Numbered from the stretch's first letter, positions 14,381-22,428 are shown. The stretch: DNA of 32,478 nt from JAWCQZ01 sp964486625 (GCA_964486625.1 CAZANW010000016.1:1-32478); one strand, 5' to 3'. Translations and numbers: made by a program. The notes: a model not told the origin generated them from the letters alone.

Positions 14381-15092
14381 GGCCGAGGACTTCCTGCATC
14401 GTGTGAATCCCGGGCCGGGCGCGGACCACCCACCGGGCGGCCCTCAGGGCCCCGGCGGCGAACGCGGCCCGGGAGTGGGCGCGGTGGGTCAGTTCCAGCC
14501 GCTCCCCGGGGCCCGCGAGGACGAGGGTGTGGTCCCCGACCACGTCGCCCGCGCGGAGCGAGTGGACGGTCGTTCCCCGCCCCCGCGCGGCCGCGATGCG
14601 GGCCATCTCCTTCGCGGTCCCGCTGGGGGCGTCCCTCTTGGTCCGGTGGTGGGCCTCGACAATTTCGACGTCGTACTCCCGCAGGAGGTCGAGGGCGGCC
14701 TCTTCGAGTCTCCAGAGGACATTCACCCCGACGGAGAAGTTGCTCGACACCACGGCGGGGACCCGGCGGCCGACGGTGCGCCGCAGGGCCGCGGCCTGGG
14801 CCGGGGTGAAGCCGGTGGTCCCGACGACGAGGGCGGTCCCTGTCGCCGCCGCCATCCGGGCGCTCGCCAGGGCTCCCCCGGGAGCGGTGAAGTCAATCAG
14901 GACCCCCGCCCGGCTGGCGCGGAGTGCGGCGTCCGACGGCTCCTCGACCCGGACCGGGCCCGCCGGGACCCCGGCGTCCCGGATGTCGAAGGCCGCTGCC
15001 AGAACCAAATCGCGCTGCTGGAGAATGGATTCGACGAGGGCCGACCCCATGCGGCCCCGGGCGCCGGCGACGGCGATGCGGAGGGCACTCAT
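14376..15092 (-). CDS. dapB: 4-hydroxy-tetrahydrodipicolinate reductase
   Basis: Reduces the dapA product with NAD(P)H in the diaminopimelate route to lysine. 238 residues, slightly short of the bacterial length. Seen: N-terminal nucleotide-binding motif VAGARGRMG (8-16), FTAPGGA, the VVGTTGF loop, SSNFSVGVN, and the signature EAHHRTKRDAPSGTA (about 144-158) with catalytic His and Lys. The C-terminal ARPGIHTMQEVLGL is usual for the family. Its ATG overlaps the dapA TGA by four bases (ATGA), so the two are co-translated. asd, the preceding pathway step, is about 9 kb away in this window. Confidence 0.95.
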   Translation of the reverse strand: MSALRIAVAGARGRMGSALVESILQQRDLVLAAAFDIRDAGVPAGPVRVEEPSDAALRASRAGVLIDFTAPGGALASARMAAATGTALVVGTTGFTPAQAAALRRTVGRRVPAVVSSNFSVGVNVLWRLEEAALDLLREYDVEIVEAHHRTKRDAPSGTAKEMARIAAARGRGTTVHSLRAGDVVGDHTLVLAGPGERLELTHRAHSRAAFAAGALRAARWVVRARPGIHTMQEVLGL

Positions 15093-15985
15093 CGCGTTTT
15101 CAGGAGGCGCATTTTCCGCAGGACCCCCTTCAGCCTCGCCTCGTTCTCGGGCCCCAGGGGCGCCAGGGGCAGGCGGGGCTTGCCGGCGGCGAGCCCCATC
15201 AGTTCGGCGGCGCGCTTCGCCGGGACGGGGTTGGTCTCCAGGAAGAGCGCCTCGATGAGGGGCGCGAGTTCGTAGTGGAGGCTCCGGGCCCGGGCGAAGT
15301 CGCCCCGGAGGGCCGCGGCCACCATGTCGGCCACTTTCCGCGGGACGAGGTTCGCGGCCACCGAGATGACCCCATGTCCCCCGAGGGCGAGGATGGGGAG
15401 GGCCAGCGCGTCGTCGCCCGCCAGCACGAGGAAATCGGGGCCCGCGAGTTCAATCACCTTCGACACCTGGGCCAGGCTCCCGGAGGCCTCCTTGACCCCT
15501 GCGATGAGCCCGCGGCGGGCCATCTCCGCGACGAGGGGCGGCTCGATGTTCTGGGCCGTCCGGCCCGGGATGTTGTAGAGGAGGAGCGGGATGTCTGCGG
15601 CCCGGTGGACCTCCTCGAAGTGGGCGATGAGTCCCTGCCGGTTGGGCTTGTTGTAGTAGGGGGTGATGAGGAGGGCGGCCTCGGCCCCCGCGTCGGCGGC
15701 GTGGCGGGTGAGTTCCACGGCCTCCTCGGTGGAGTTGGAGCCGGTCCCGGCCACGACGGGGGCCCGCGAGTGCTCGATGGCGAGTTCGACGACCCGCTTG
15801 TGCTCGGCGTGGCTCAAGGTGGCCGACTCGCCGGTGGTGCCGCAGGGGCAAACGGCGGCGGAGCCCCCGCGGACCGTGAACTCGATGTTGCGGCGGAGCC
15901 CCTCCTCGTCGAGGGTTCCGTCCCTCCGGAAGGGGGTCAGGAGGGCGGGGATGGCGCCTTTCAGGCGGTTAAGCGGCATCGCCAT
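15089..15985 (-). CDS. dapA: 4-hydroxy-tetrahydrodipicolinate synthase (DapA family)
   Basis: Class I aldolase condensing pyruvate with aspartate semialdehyde. 298 residues by the ATG at 15985. A second ATG at 15979 gives better spacing to the TATA box and may be the true start. Seen: the pyruvate-site GTTGES motif (about 49-54), the YNIPGRTAQN motif with the proton-relay Tyr (about 137), and the Schiff-base Lys165 in GVKEASG. DapA relatives include KDG aldolases and N-acetylneuraminate lyases, but the coupling to dapB settles the call. Confidence 0.94.
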   Translation of the reverse strand: MAMPLNRLKGAIPALLTPFRRDGTLDEEGLRRNIEFTVRGGSAAVCPCGTTGESATLSHAEHKRVVELAIEHSRAPVVAGTGSNSTEEAVELTRHAADAGAEAALLITPYYNKPNRQGLIAHFEEVHRAADIPLLLYNIPGRTAQNIEPPLVAEMARRGLIAGVKEASGSLAQVSKVIELAGPDFLVLAGDDALALPILALGGHGVISVAANLVPRKVADMVAAALRGDFARARSLHYELAPLIEALFLETNPVPAKRAAELMGLAAGKPRLPLAPLGPENEARLKGVLRKMRLLKTR

Positions 15986-16003
15986 GAATCGAGGTCTGGA
16001 GCC

Positions 16004-16009
16004 TTAAAC
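16004..16009 (-). promoter_or_regulatory. TATA box of dapAB
   Basis: On the minus strand GTTTAA, about 27 bases from the ATG at 15979 and 21 from the ATG at 15985, which favours the inner start. Confidence 0.5.
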
Positions 16010-16020
16010 CCGCGGGCGGT

Positions 16021-16227
16021 TCAGACGGCGACGGCCCTGCGGGCCTGCTGCTTGTGGAGAATGGTGACGTAGCCCGCGACCCGGTTCCGGACGTTCTTGC
16101 TGGTGACCGTGGTGAGGAGGGAGACCTGCTTCTTGTTCGCCTCCAAGTCGTCCGTGAAGCGGTCGGGGAACTCCTTCAGGAGGGCCCGGGCGATGGACTT
16201 GATGGCGACGGGTTTCACGGAGCCCAT
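16021..16227 (-). CDS. rps17e: Small-subunit ribosomal protein eS17
   Basis: 68 residues, full length for the archaeal protein. The pattern SVKPVAIKSIARALLKEFPDRF, then DLEANKKQVSLLTTV and SKNVRNRVAGYVTILHK, matches the helical eS17 core: Ile-Lys-x-Ile-Ala-Arg, PDRFT, NKKxV, RNRxAGY. It belongs to the archaeal/eukaryotic 30S subunit and is absent from bacteria, which helps assign the window to Archaea. Start ATG at 16227 lies 28 bases from TATA-like TTAATAG at 16253. Separate promoter from the neighbouring dap genes. Confidence 0.9.
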   Translation of the reverse strand: MGSVKPVAIKSIARALLKEFPDRFTDDLEANKKQVSLLTTVTSKNVRNRVAGYVTILHKQQARRAVAV

Positions 16228-16252
16228 GGGGGGAGTGGGGAACGGTGTCCCC

Positions 16253-16259
16253 CTATTAA
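16253..16259 (-). promoter_or_regulatory. TATA box of rps17e
   Basis: On the minus strand TTAATAG, centred 29 bases upstream of the ATG at 16227. Confidence 0.5.
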
Positions 16260-16268
16260 CCTTCCCAA

Positions 16269-18269
16269 CTATCTGAGAAAGGCCTCTTTCACCCCGCCGT
16301 CCACCGAGATGGCGCACCCGGTGGTCTTCGCGCTCCGGTCCGATGCGAGCCAGAAGACCGCCTCGGCCACGTCCCCGGGGGTCACCTCGACCCCGAGGAG
16401 GCTTCGCCGGCGGTAGAACTCCCCCAGCCGCCCCGCGGGGACTCCGTGGGCGCGGGCCCGCTCCTCCCGGACCCCCCGGCTCCAGAGGCGCGAGCCCCGG
16501 AACACCGCGTCGGGGTGGACCAGGTTCACCCGGATGCCCAGCGGGGCCGCCTCGATGGCGAGGACCCGGGCCAGTTGCGCTTCGGCCGCCTTGGAGGCGC
16601 TGTAGGCGCCGAACTCCCTCCCCGGGGCCGGGACGTTCTTGGAGGCGACGAAGACTATCGAGCCGCCGAGGCCCTGGCGCTTCATGATGGAGAGCCCCTC
16701 CCGGGCCGCGAGGAAGGCGCCGGTGGCGTTGACGGCGAAGGACCTCTCCCACGAATCGAGGGTCGCGGACTCGACGGGTGAGGGGAGGGCGACGCCCGCG
16801 TTGGGGACCAGGATGTCGAGTCCGCCGAAGGCTTCCACGCAGGCCTCGAAGCCGCGCCGGACCGACTCCTCCGAGGCCACGTCCATCTCCACAGCGACGG
16901 CCCGGTCGGGGGTCCGGGCGCAGATTTCGGCAGCGGCGGCCTTTGCCCCCTGTCGGTCCACATCCGCCACCGCCACATGGGCCCCCTCGGCGGCCAGCCG
17001 CCCGGCCACGGCCCGGCCGATGCCGCTGGCGCCTCCGGTCACCAGGGCGATGCGGCCCCCCAGTTCGCCCGCGGGCTCCGCCAGGCGCAGTTTGCGGAGT
17101 TCGAGGGGCCAGTAGTCCACGTCGAACAGGTCGGCCTCGCCCAGCGGGACGTAGCCCCCGAGGACGGAGGCCCCCTCCATGACCGAGATGGCGTGGCGGA
17201 AAATCTCCGCGGCGAGTCTCGCGGCGGCGCGGTCCCTCCCGCGGGCCACCAGCCCCGCGCCGGGAACAAGGACGAGCTGCGGCGCGGAATCGTGCATCCC
17301 CACATCCCGGGCCTCGGCGCTGCGCCTGGAGTGGCGTCGGTAATATGCCGCGTAGTCGCGCTCGTAGGCCAACACCGCATCGCGGAACCCCTCCGGAGCG
17401 GATGCGACCCAGAGCGGGCGGGGCTTCGTGCGCATCACATGGTCGGGGGTCACGGGGCCCCGCAGGGCCATCCCCCGCGCATCGGGGCGCGAGAGGAACG
17501 CCAGGACATCGGGCGAGGAGTCGAGGTGAAGGACGCCGCGCGCGCGGGAGCCCTCTTGCGACGCGGTCGCAAGGAGGGCGCCGCGCAGTTCGGGCCCGAT
17601 GGAGGAGAGCCTCCTCCGCGGCTGCGCGGGGGGCGGCGGAGCTTTCCGCTGCCGCTTCCGCACGTAGGCGAGCGCCCGGTCCACCGCGCGACGGGTCTCG
17701 GCGAGGGCATCGCGCCCCGTCTCCCCCCGCGTGACCAGCCCGTGCCTCTCCAGGACGACCCACCGCGCCCGGCGGGCCGCGGACGCGGCCTCTTTCGACA
17801 GCAGGAAGCCCGGCCTCCGGTAGGGCACGAGGGCGGCGTCTTCCCCCAGGGCGGCGGCCACGTGCTTCCGGGGCTCCGGGGTGTTGGTGAGCATCAGGAC
17901 GGCGTCGGCGTGGGTGTGGAGCACGAACCGCCCCGGGAGGAAGGCGTGGAGGAGGGTCTCGATGGAGGGGCGCGGCCCGGGCTCCACGCGGAGCCGCTCC
18001 AGGACCTCCGCAATCTCCTCGTCCTCCATCGCGCCGCGGGACCGGAGGGCCTGCGCCTCCTTCAGCCGGATTCCCGCGAACTCTTCGGCCCGGATGGTCC
18101 GGAGGTCGGAGCCGCTGCCCTTGACCCGGAGCACCTCCACTAACCGGCCCAGCGGGTCCCTCTCGGCCACCTTGGCGGAGGTGTTGCCCCCGCCCCGGGT
18201 CACGAGGGAGGTGTCGCGGCCGATTCGGCGGCTGACGGAGACCAGTTCATCCAGCCCGCCCCTCGTCAT
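16269..18269 (-). CDS. Bifunctional class II aldolase/short-chain dehydrogenase (RhaD-type fusion)
   Basis: 666 residues, the length of the bacterial and archaeal aldolase-SDR fusions often annotated as rhamnulose-1-phosphate aldolase/lactaldehyde dehydrogenase. N-terminal class II aldolase/adducin domain: VTRGGGNTSAK (about 23-33), VKGSGSDL, and zinc ligands His118, His120 (VLHTHADAV) and His176 (LERHGLVT). C-terminal Rossmann SDR from about residue 405: TGGASGIG, DVDRQGAK, a PNAGVALPS motif, and Ser-Tyr-Lys catalysis with Tyr556 and Lys560 in AYSASKAAE. The fusion would cleave a deoxy-sugar phosphate and oxidise or reduce the aldehyde product, but the substrate is not shown here. No rhamnose isomerase or kinase lies nearby. 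Confidence 0.85.
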   Translation of the reverse strand: MTRGGLDELVSVSRRIGRDTSLVTRGGGNTSAKVAERDPLGRLVEVLRVKGSGSDLRTIRAEEFAGIRLKEAQALRSRGAMEDEEIAEVLERLRVEPGPRPSIETLLHAFLPGRFVLHTHADAVLMLTNTPEPRKHVAAALGEDAALVPYRRPGFLLSKEAASAARRARWVVLERHGLVTRGETGRDALAETRRAVDRALAYVRKRQRKAPPPPAQPRRRLSSIGPELRGALLATASQEGSRARGVLHLDSSPDVLAFLSRPDARGMALRGPVTPDHVMRTKPRPLWVASAPEGFRDAVLAYERDYAAYYRRHSRRSAEARDVGMHDSAPQLVLVPGAGLVARGRDRAAARLAAEIFRHAISVMEGASVLGGYVPLGEADLFDVDYWPLELRKLRLAEPAGELGGRIALVTGGASGIGRAVAGRLAAEGAHVAVADVDRQGAKAAAAEICARTPDRAVAVEMDVASEESVRRGFEACVEAFGGLDILVPNAGVALPSPVESATLDSWERSFAVNATGAFLAAREGLSIMKRQGLGGSIVFVASKNVPAPGREFGAYSASKAAEAQLARVLAIEAAPLGIRVNLVHPDAVFRGSRLWSRGVREERARAHGVPAGRLGEFYRRRSLLGVEVTPGDVAEAVFWLASDRSAKTTGCAISVDGGVKEAFLR

Positions 18270-18279
18270 GTTCCGGGGA

Positions 18280-18411
18280 TTACACCGTTTCGCCCTGCAA
18301 CTTCCGGTACAATTTCTCCAGGCACTCCACGCAGAGGTAGCCCCCGGTCACCTCCTGGGTGGGGCCGAACTTGAACTGCCGCTTGCAGTCCGTGCAGACC
18401 AGGACGGTCAT
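18280..18411 (-). CDS. 43-residue zinc-ribbon-like protein
   Basis: Starts with ATG at 18411, stop TAA at 18280-18282, 11 bases before the aldolase/SDR gene on the same strand. Two CxxC knuckles, LVCTDCKRQF (Cys6, Cys9) and YLCVECLEKL (Cys27, Cys30), suggest one bound zinc. A T-rich stretch at 18432-18438 could be its TATA box. Small archaeal zinc ribbons of this kind are common and usually unassigned. It is divergent from another small Cys-containing gene. Confidence 0.65.
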   Translation of the reverse strand: MTVLVCTDCKRQFKFGPTQEVTGGYLCVECLEKLYRKLQGETV

Positions 18412-18452
18412 CGTTGGACTCTCCGTCCCCGGTAAAAAAGAATGCGCCAGTG

Positions 18453-18459
18453 TTATATA
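18453..18459 (+). promoter_or_regulatory. TATA box of the 70-residue Cys protein gene
   Basis: TTATATA, centred 27 bases upstream of the ATG at 18483. It is one of the clearest TATA boxes in the window. Confidence 0.65.
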
Positions 18460-18482
18460 CGCCCGGCTCTTCCCGTTCCTCC

Positions 18483-18695
18483 ATGCCCATCGCCGGGTAT
18501 GCGGATTACAAACCTCGGGAATACTGCAACGACGTGAAGTGCCCCGTCCAGATGGATTTGAACCAGCACGAGAAAGGCTCCCCGGAATACGAGAAGATAA
18601 GGCAAATTTGCAGAACCGCCTGCCGGCACACCACCTGGGAGTTCCACCAGTGGTTGATTCAGAAGGGGTATCTGGTCGTCCGGCCCGAGAAATAG
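18483..18695 (+). CDS. Small protein with four conserved-looking cysteines
   Basis: 70 residues; start ATG 18483 chosen from the TATA spacing over the in-frame ATG at 18414. Four Cys in two pairs: YCNDVKC (Cys14, Cys19) and ICRTACRH (about Cys43, Cys47), followed by TTWEFHQWLIQKGYLVVRPEK. The C4 pattern fits a small zinc or iron-sulfur site. The family is familiar from archaeal genomes as a conserved hypothetical, but I cannot name it. The LsrF-like gene follows after 37 bases with its own TATA box. Confidence 0.7.
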   Translation: MPIAGYADYKPREYCNDVKCPVQMDLNQHEKGSPEYEKIRQICRTACRHTTWEFHQWLIQKGYLVVRPEK

Positions 18696-18703
18696 GAAGA
18701 AGG

Positions 18704-18710
18704 TTTAAAT
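18704..18710 (+). promoter_or_regulatory. TATA box of the LsrF-like aldolase gene
   Basis: TTTAAAT, centred 26 bases upstream of the ATG at 18733. Confidence 0.6.
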
Positions 18711-18732
18711 CGACCCGGAAAGTCTCGCGGGG

Positions 18733-19530
18733 ATGGACTGGGGAATGAAGAACCGCTTGGCGCAGGTCATCAAGCCGGACGGCCGCTGCCTGTTCCTGGC
18801 GATTGACCATGGCTACTTCCAGGGCCCGACCACGAAACTGGAGAAGCCGGGCGAGACCGTCAAGCCCCTGCTCCCCCACTGCGACGCCCTCTTCGTGACG
18901 AGGGGGGTGCTGCGCTCCTCCATCCCCCCCGGGGGGAGTGTGCCCTTCATCCTCCGGGTGTCGGGCGGCACCAGCATGGTCGGGGAGGACCTGGCCGACG
19001 AGGGAATCACCACCTCCATGCGGGAGGCGGTCCGCCTGAACGCGGCCGCGGTGGGCCTCTCCATCTTCGTGGGCACCCGGTACGAGAAGCAGACCCTTCT
19101 GAACCTCTCGAATCTCGTGGACGAAGGCGAGGAGTGCGGGATGCCGGTGATGGCGGTCACCGCCGTGGGCAAGGAACTGGAGAAGCGGGACGCCCGCTAC
19201 CTCGCCCTCGCCTGCAGGATTGCCGCCGAGCTCGGCGCGCGCGTGGTCAAGACCTACTGGTGCGAAAACTTCGAGAAGGTGGTCAACGGCTGCCCGGTCC
19301 CGGTGGTGATGGCCGGCGGGCCCAAGACGGACTCCGAGAAGGAGGTGTTCGAGTTCGTCCACGACGGCATCCGGAAGGGCGCCATCGGCGTGAACCTGGG
19401 GCGGAACATCTGGCAGAACCCCCACCCGGTGGCGATGATTCGGGCCCTGCGCGCCATCATCCACGAGGACGCGACCACGGCCGAGGCGTCCGCGCTGTTC
19501 GAGAGCGTCAAGAGCGGCAAAAAAGAGTGA
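18733..19530 (+). CDS. LsrF/DhnA-type class I aldolase
   Basis: 265 residues, (beta/alpha)8 barrel family that includes archaeal fructose-bisphosphate aldolase, ADH synthase and the thiolase LsrF. The N-terminus MDWGMKNRL and AIDHGYFQGPT strongly recall LsrF (3-hydroxy-5-phosphonooxypentane-2,4-dione thiolase). The Schiff-base Lys is in RVVKTYWCENF (about residue 175), and the phosphate-site motifs MAGGPK and GVNLGRN are present. No lsr transport or kinase genes are nearby, so autoinducer-2 breakdown is doubtful. A sugar-phosphate aldolase or aromatic-precursor role is equally possible. A paralogue (ADH synthase) lies at 31129-31932. Stop abuts the convergent methionine aminopeptidase stop with no gap. 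Confidence 0.8.
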   Translation: MDWGMKNRLAQVIKPDGRCLFLAIDHGYFQGPTTKLEKPGETVKPLLPHCDALFVTRGVLRSSIPPGGSVPFILRVSGGTSMVGEDLADEGITTSMREAVRLNAAAVGLSIFVGTRYEKQTLLNLSNLVDEGEECGMPVMAVTAVGKELEKRDARYLALACRIAAELGARVVKTYWCENFEKVVNGCPVPVVMAGGPKTDSEKEVFEFVHDGIRKGAIGVNLGRNIWQNPHPVAMIRALRAIIHEDATTAEASALFESVKSGKKE

Positions 19531-20451
19531 TTACGTGAATACCTCGCAGCCGTCCTCCGTCACGATGACCGAGTGCTCGAACTGCGCGACCGGCGCCCCC
19601 GACACTTCCACCAGGACCGGATATTCGTAGAGGACCCCCGCGCCCTTCAGTTGCCGGAGCCCGAGTTCCACCTGCGGCGACTTCAGCCACCGCTTGGCCA
19701 CGGGGAGCCCGCGGAACCTCCGCAGTTCCGCCTGGACCGCCCTCCCCTGGGGGAGCCGGACGGGCTTCTCCCCCGTGAGCATCACAATCTCCACCGCGGG
19801 GCCGTCTTTGACCCGTCCCGCGCCGGTGGTGGCGAAGGGCTCGATGGCGACGGTCTGCCCCGCCCGCAGCCGGGGGCCGCCCGGCGTCACCCGGTTGGGG
19901 ATGGAGGGGGGCGCGTGCTGGGTGTAGCGCTCGAGGCCGTGGCCCGTGAGGTTCCCCACCGGCTTCACGCCGTCGAATTCGGAGATGGCCGCCTCGATGG
20001 CCGCGCCAATCTCGGCGGTCGAGACCCCCGCGCGCATGGCGGCGATGGCGGCCTCCAGCCCCTTCCGGGCCGCCTCGACGATGGGGCCGTGCCTCCCCGA
20101 CAGGTCCACAGTCACCGCCGTGTCGGCGATGAAGCCGTCCACCTGGGCGCCGACGTCGAGTTTCACCAGGTCCTCGCCGAAGACCAGCGGGTCCCCCGCC
20201 TTCGGGGTGTAGTGGGCCGCCTCGTGGTTCCGGGAGATGTTGCAGGGGAACGCGGGCTCGGCCCCCGCCTCCCGGATGCGGCCCTCGACGAACTCCGCAA
20301 TCTCGACGAGCCGGACCCCCGGTTTGATTTTCGCGGCCGCCTCGTCCCGGATTTGGCGGAGAATCTTGCCCGCCCTGCGGTGCTTCTCCAGGCGCTCCTC
20401 CGGCGGGACCTCCTCCGGGGGACGCCGGAGCACTTCGAACTTAGTGACCAT
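19531..20451 (-). CDS. map: Type II methionine aminopeptidase
   Basis: Removes the initiator Met from nascent proteins. 306 residues by the ATG at 20451. Metal ligands of the pita-bread fold can be placed: Asp99 (VKLDVG), Asp110 (GFIADTA), His171 (NLTGHGLERY), Glu204 (AIEPFAT) and a late Glu in FEHSVIVTEDG. His80 (EAAHYTP) matches the substrate-side His. The insertion between His171 and Glu204 plus the C-terminal TEDGCEVFT are type II features. The heptad repeat C begins nine bases upstream of the ATG, so the promoter must lie within or beyond it. Confidence 0.93.
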   Translation of the reverse strand: MVTKFEVLRRPPEEVPPEERLEKHRRAGKILRQIRDEAAAKIKPGVRLVEIAEFVEGRIREAGAEPAFPCNISRNHEAAHYTPKAGDPLVFGEDLVKLDVGAQVDGFIADTAVTVDLSGRHGPIVEAARKGLEAAIAAMRAGVSTAEIGAAIEAAISEFDGVKPVGNLTGHGLERYTQHAPPSIPNRVTPGGPRLRAGQTVAIEPFATTGAGRVKDGPAVEIVMLTGEKPVRLPQGRAVQAELRRFRGLPVAKRWLKSPQVELGLRQLKGAGVLYEYPVLVEVSGAPVAQFEHSVIVTEDGCEVFT

Positions 20452-20459
20452 GTCCGGAA

Positions 20460-20529
20460 TGCAAAATGAAAAATGCAAAATGAAAAATGCAAGATTTTGA
20501 CTTTTGAACTTTGCATTTTGCACTTTGGC
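20460..20529. repeat. Heptad palindrome C (10 units of 7 bases)
   Basis: Units: TGCAAAA, TGAAAAA, TGCAAAA, TGAAAAA, TGCAAGA, TTTTGAC, TTTTGAA, CTTTGCA, TTTTGCA, CTTTGGC. Left units are complementary to right units (TGCAAAA with TTTTGCA), with perfect 7-base phasing across the turn. It fills the gap between two minus-strand M24 peptidase genes, starting 9 bases from the start codon of one and ending 12 bases from the stop of the other. Confidence 0.8.
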
Positions 20530-20541
20530 TTGCCGGCGCCA

Positions 20542-21639
20542 TCATACTTGCCACCTCTTGTCGAACCGGGTCAGGTTCGCGCACCGCCCGCCCCGCTTCA
20601 CCAGGGCCATGTCCTCCAGCCGCACCCCCCCCACCCGCGGGTCGTAGAGCCCCGGCTCGACAGTCACCACCTGGCCCGCCCGGAGGCGGGAGTCGTTGTC
20701 GGCGAGCCGCGGGGGCTCGTGAATCTCGAGCCCGACGCCGTGGCCCGTCGAGTGGATGTAGAGTTTCTCGACCCCTGCCTCCTTGAACACCTCCACCGCC
20801 GCCCGGTGGGGGGAGCGGCAGGGAGCCCCGGCGCGGACCTCGGCCAAAGCGGCCTTCTGGGCCCGGAGGACCAGGTCGTGCATTTCCCGCAGCCGCGGGG
20901 ATGGACGACCGGGGATGAAGGTGCGGGTCATGTCGGCGAAGTAGCGGGTGGAGAGCGAGCGCGGGAAGAAGTCGCACACTACGGGGTCTCCGGGGCGGAT
21001 GGAGCCGCTCCCGGCCCAGTGGGGGTCGGCGCTCCCGCGCCCCGGGGCGACAATCAGGTGGCCGGGCTCGCAGCCCCGCCGGAGGAGCAGGGTGTCCACG
21101 GCGGTCCGGATTTTGTCGGCGGTGGTGCGCTTCCGCAGCATCCGCCGCGCCAGTGCCATCCCCTCCTCGGTGGCGCGTTGGACGCGCTTCATGGCCGCTA
21201 CCTCGGCCGGGCTCTTGAGGGTCCGGTCCTGCCGGAGAGCATCGAGGGGCTCCAGGGCGAAACCGCGGCGGCGGAGGTCGAGGGCGAGGCCGAGGGGGAA
21301 GTTGGGCGGAACCCCAACCCGCCGGAGCCCCTTGCGGCGGAGGACCTTGGCGATGAATGCCGCCGTCGCGTCTTCGGGATTCCTGCGGGCGAGCGATGCC
21401 CAGTCGAAGTCGTCCATGCACCGGACCTCGGAGACCCGCGCCTCCTTCCGGGCGCGGCCGAACTCGAGCCGGGAGACGACGACCGAGGAGCGCCCCCGCT
21501 TCCAGAGGTAGAGGAACGGGTCGGGTGCGAGGAACCCCGTGGCGTAGTGCATGCCGGCGTCGGCCTCGCTGGCGGAGTAGATGAGATAGCCGCCGAGGCG
21601 GCGGGAGCGGAGCTCGCGGGCGAGGGCGGGAAACATCAC
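20542..21639 (-). CDS. M24-family Xaa-Pro peptidase-like protein
   Basis: 365 residues: an N-terminal creatinase-like domain (about 1-130) and a C-terminal pita-bread peptidase domain. Metal ligands by pattern: Asp in VVCDFFPRS, Asp in YFADMTRTF, His in HSTGHGVGLEIHE, Glu in VVTVEPGLYD and Glu in VRLEDMALV. The first is CDFFP where prolidases usually show xDxG. With an aminopeptidase P/prolidase layout it likely cleaves Xaa-Pro peptides in the cytosol. It lies directly upstream of the methionine aminopeptidase gene on the same strand, separated by the heptad repeat. Start ATG at 21639; a second ATG follows immediately. Confidence 0.85.
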   Translation of the reverse strand: MMFPALARELRSRRLGGYLIYSASEADAGMHYATGFLAPDPFLYLWKRGRSSVVVSRLEFGRARKEARVSEVRCMDDFDWASLARRNPEDATAAFIAKVLRRKGLRRVGVPPNFPLGLALDLRRRGFALEPLDALRQDRTLKSPAEVAAMKRVQRATEEGMALARRMLRKRTTADKIRTAVDTLLLRRGCEPGHLIVAPGRGSADPHWAGSGSIRPGDPVVCDFFPRSLSTRYFADMTRTFIPGRPSPRLREMHDLVLRAQKAALAEVRAGAPCRSPHRAAVEVFKEAGVEKLYIHSTGHGVGLEIHEPPRLADNDSRLRAGQVVTVEPGLYDPRVGGVRLEDMALVKRGGRCANLTRFDKRWQV

Positions 21640-21668
21640 CCCCCTTCCTCCGGGACGGGGTCAAAGCG

Positions 21669-22379
21669 TTATCGGAGTGCGACCAAAGCCGCCACCAGGA
21701 GGTTGCCGAGGAGCAGGGCCGCCCCGAACCCCGCCGCCAGGGGGACCATGAACGGCAATTTGGGAGTGACCCAAACCCGGGCGTCGGGCGGCAGGCGGGC
21801 GCGGAGAAGGTCCATCCGTTCCGGCGTCAGTTCCCGCCCGCCGAACCGGGGCCCGAGGGCCCCCGTCGGGTCGCCGAGGAGTTTCATCCGAACCGGGTCG
21901 AGGCGTTGGAGCGGGACGCGAGTGCCGAGCCACATGTAGCGCCCGCGCTCCCCCCGCAGGATGTTGCGCAGCAGGAGGGCCGGGGGCGCCGCGAGCCCCG
22001 CCAGCAGCGCATTGGAGAGGACGGCGAAGGTGAAGACGCTGAGGGGCGGCAGAAGGGGCACCCCTCCGAGCGGAAAGGGGGCCCAGGCCGGCCAGCGGGG
22101 GATGAGGACGGAGAGGGCGATGAGCGCCTTGGCGTCCGCGCCCCCGAACCCCCGGGAGTAGTAGGCGAGGAGCGCGAGGGGCACCATGAAGCCCGCCGAG
22201 ACGAGAGCGTCCAGGAGGAAGGGCGCGCCCCCCGCCAGCCCCTCGGGGATGTCGAGGGCGAGCCCCGCCCCGATGGGAACGAGCCAGGTCCGGTTCGGGA
22301 CCCGGCGGGACCGGAGGTCGGAGCCGGCGGCGTAGAGGAGGACCGCGGCGCCGAGGAAGACCCGGAGGAGGTCGAGCAT
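21669..22379 (-). CDS. A24-family prepilin/prearchaellin peptidase
   Basis: 236 residues, polytopic aspartic protease that cleaves type III signal peptides of archaellins or pilins. Both catalytic motifs are present: GSDLRSRRVPN with Asp21, and GFGGADAKAL with Asp82 (GGAD where many enzymes have GxGD). About six hydrophobic segments, a cytoplasmic loop near residues 145-205 with LTPERMDLLRARL, and a final hydrophobic pair, as in FlaK-like enzymes. No archaellum or pilus genes accompany it. A 29-base gap separates it from the downstream peptidase gene. Confidence 0.82.
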   Translation of the reverse strand: MLDLLRVFLGAAVLLYAAGSDLRSRRVPNRTWLVPIGAGLALDIPEGLAGGAPFLLDALVSAGFMVPLALLAYYSRGFGGADAKALIALSVLIPRWPAWAPFPLGGVPLLPPLSVFTFAVLSNALLAGLAAPPALLLRNILRGERGRYMWLGTRVPLQRLDPVRMKLLGDPTGALGPRFGGRELTPERMDLLRARLPPDARVWVTPKLPFMVPLAAGFGAALLLGNLLVAALVALR

Positions 22380-22428
22380 CCTCCAACACCGCGAGAGGTT
22401 TCAAAGTGTTTCCCCAATCTGGAGCGGG

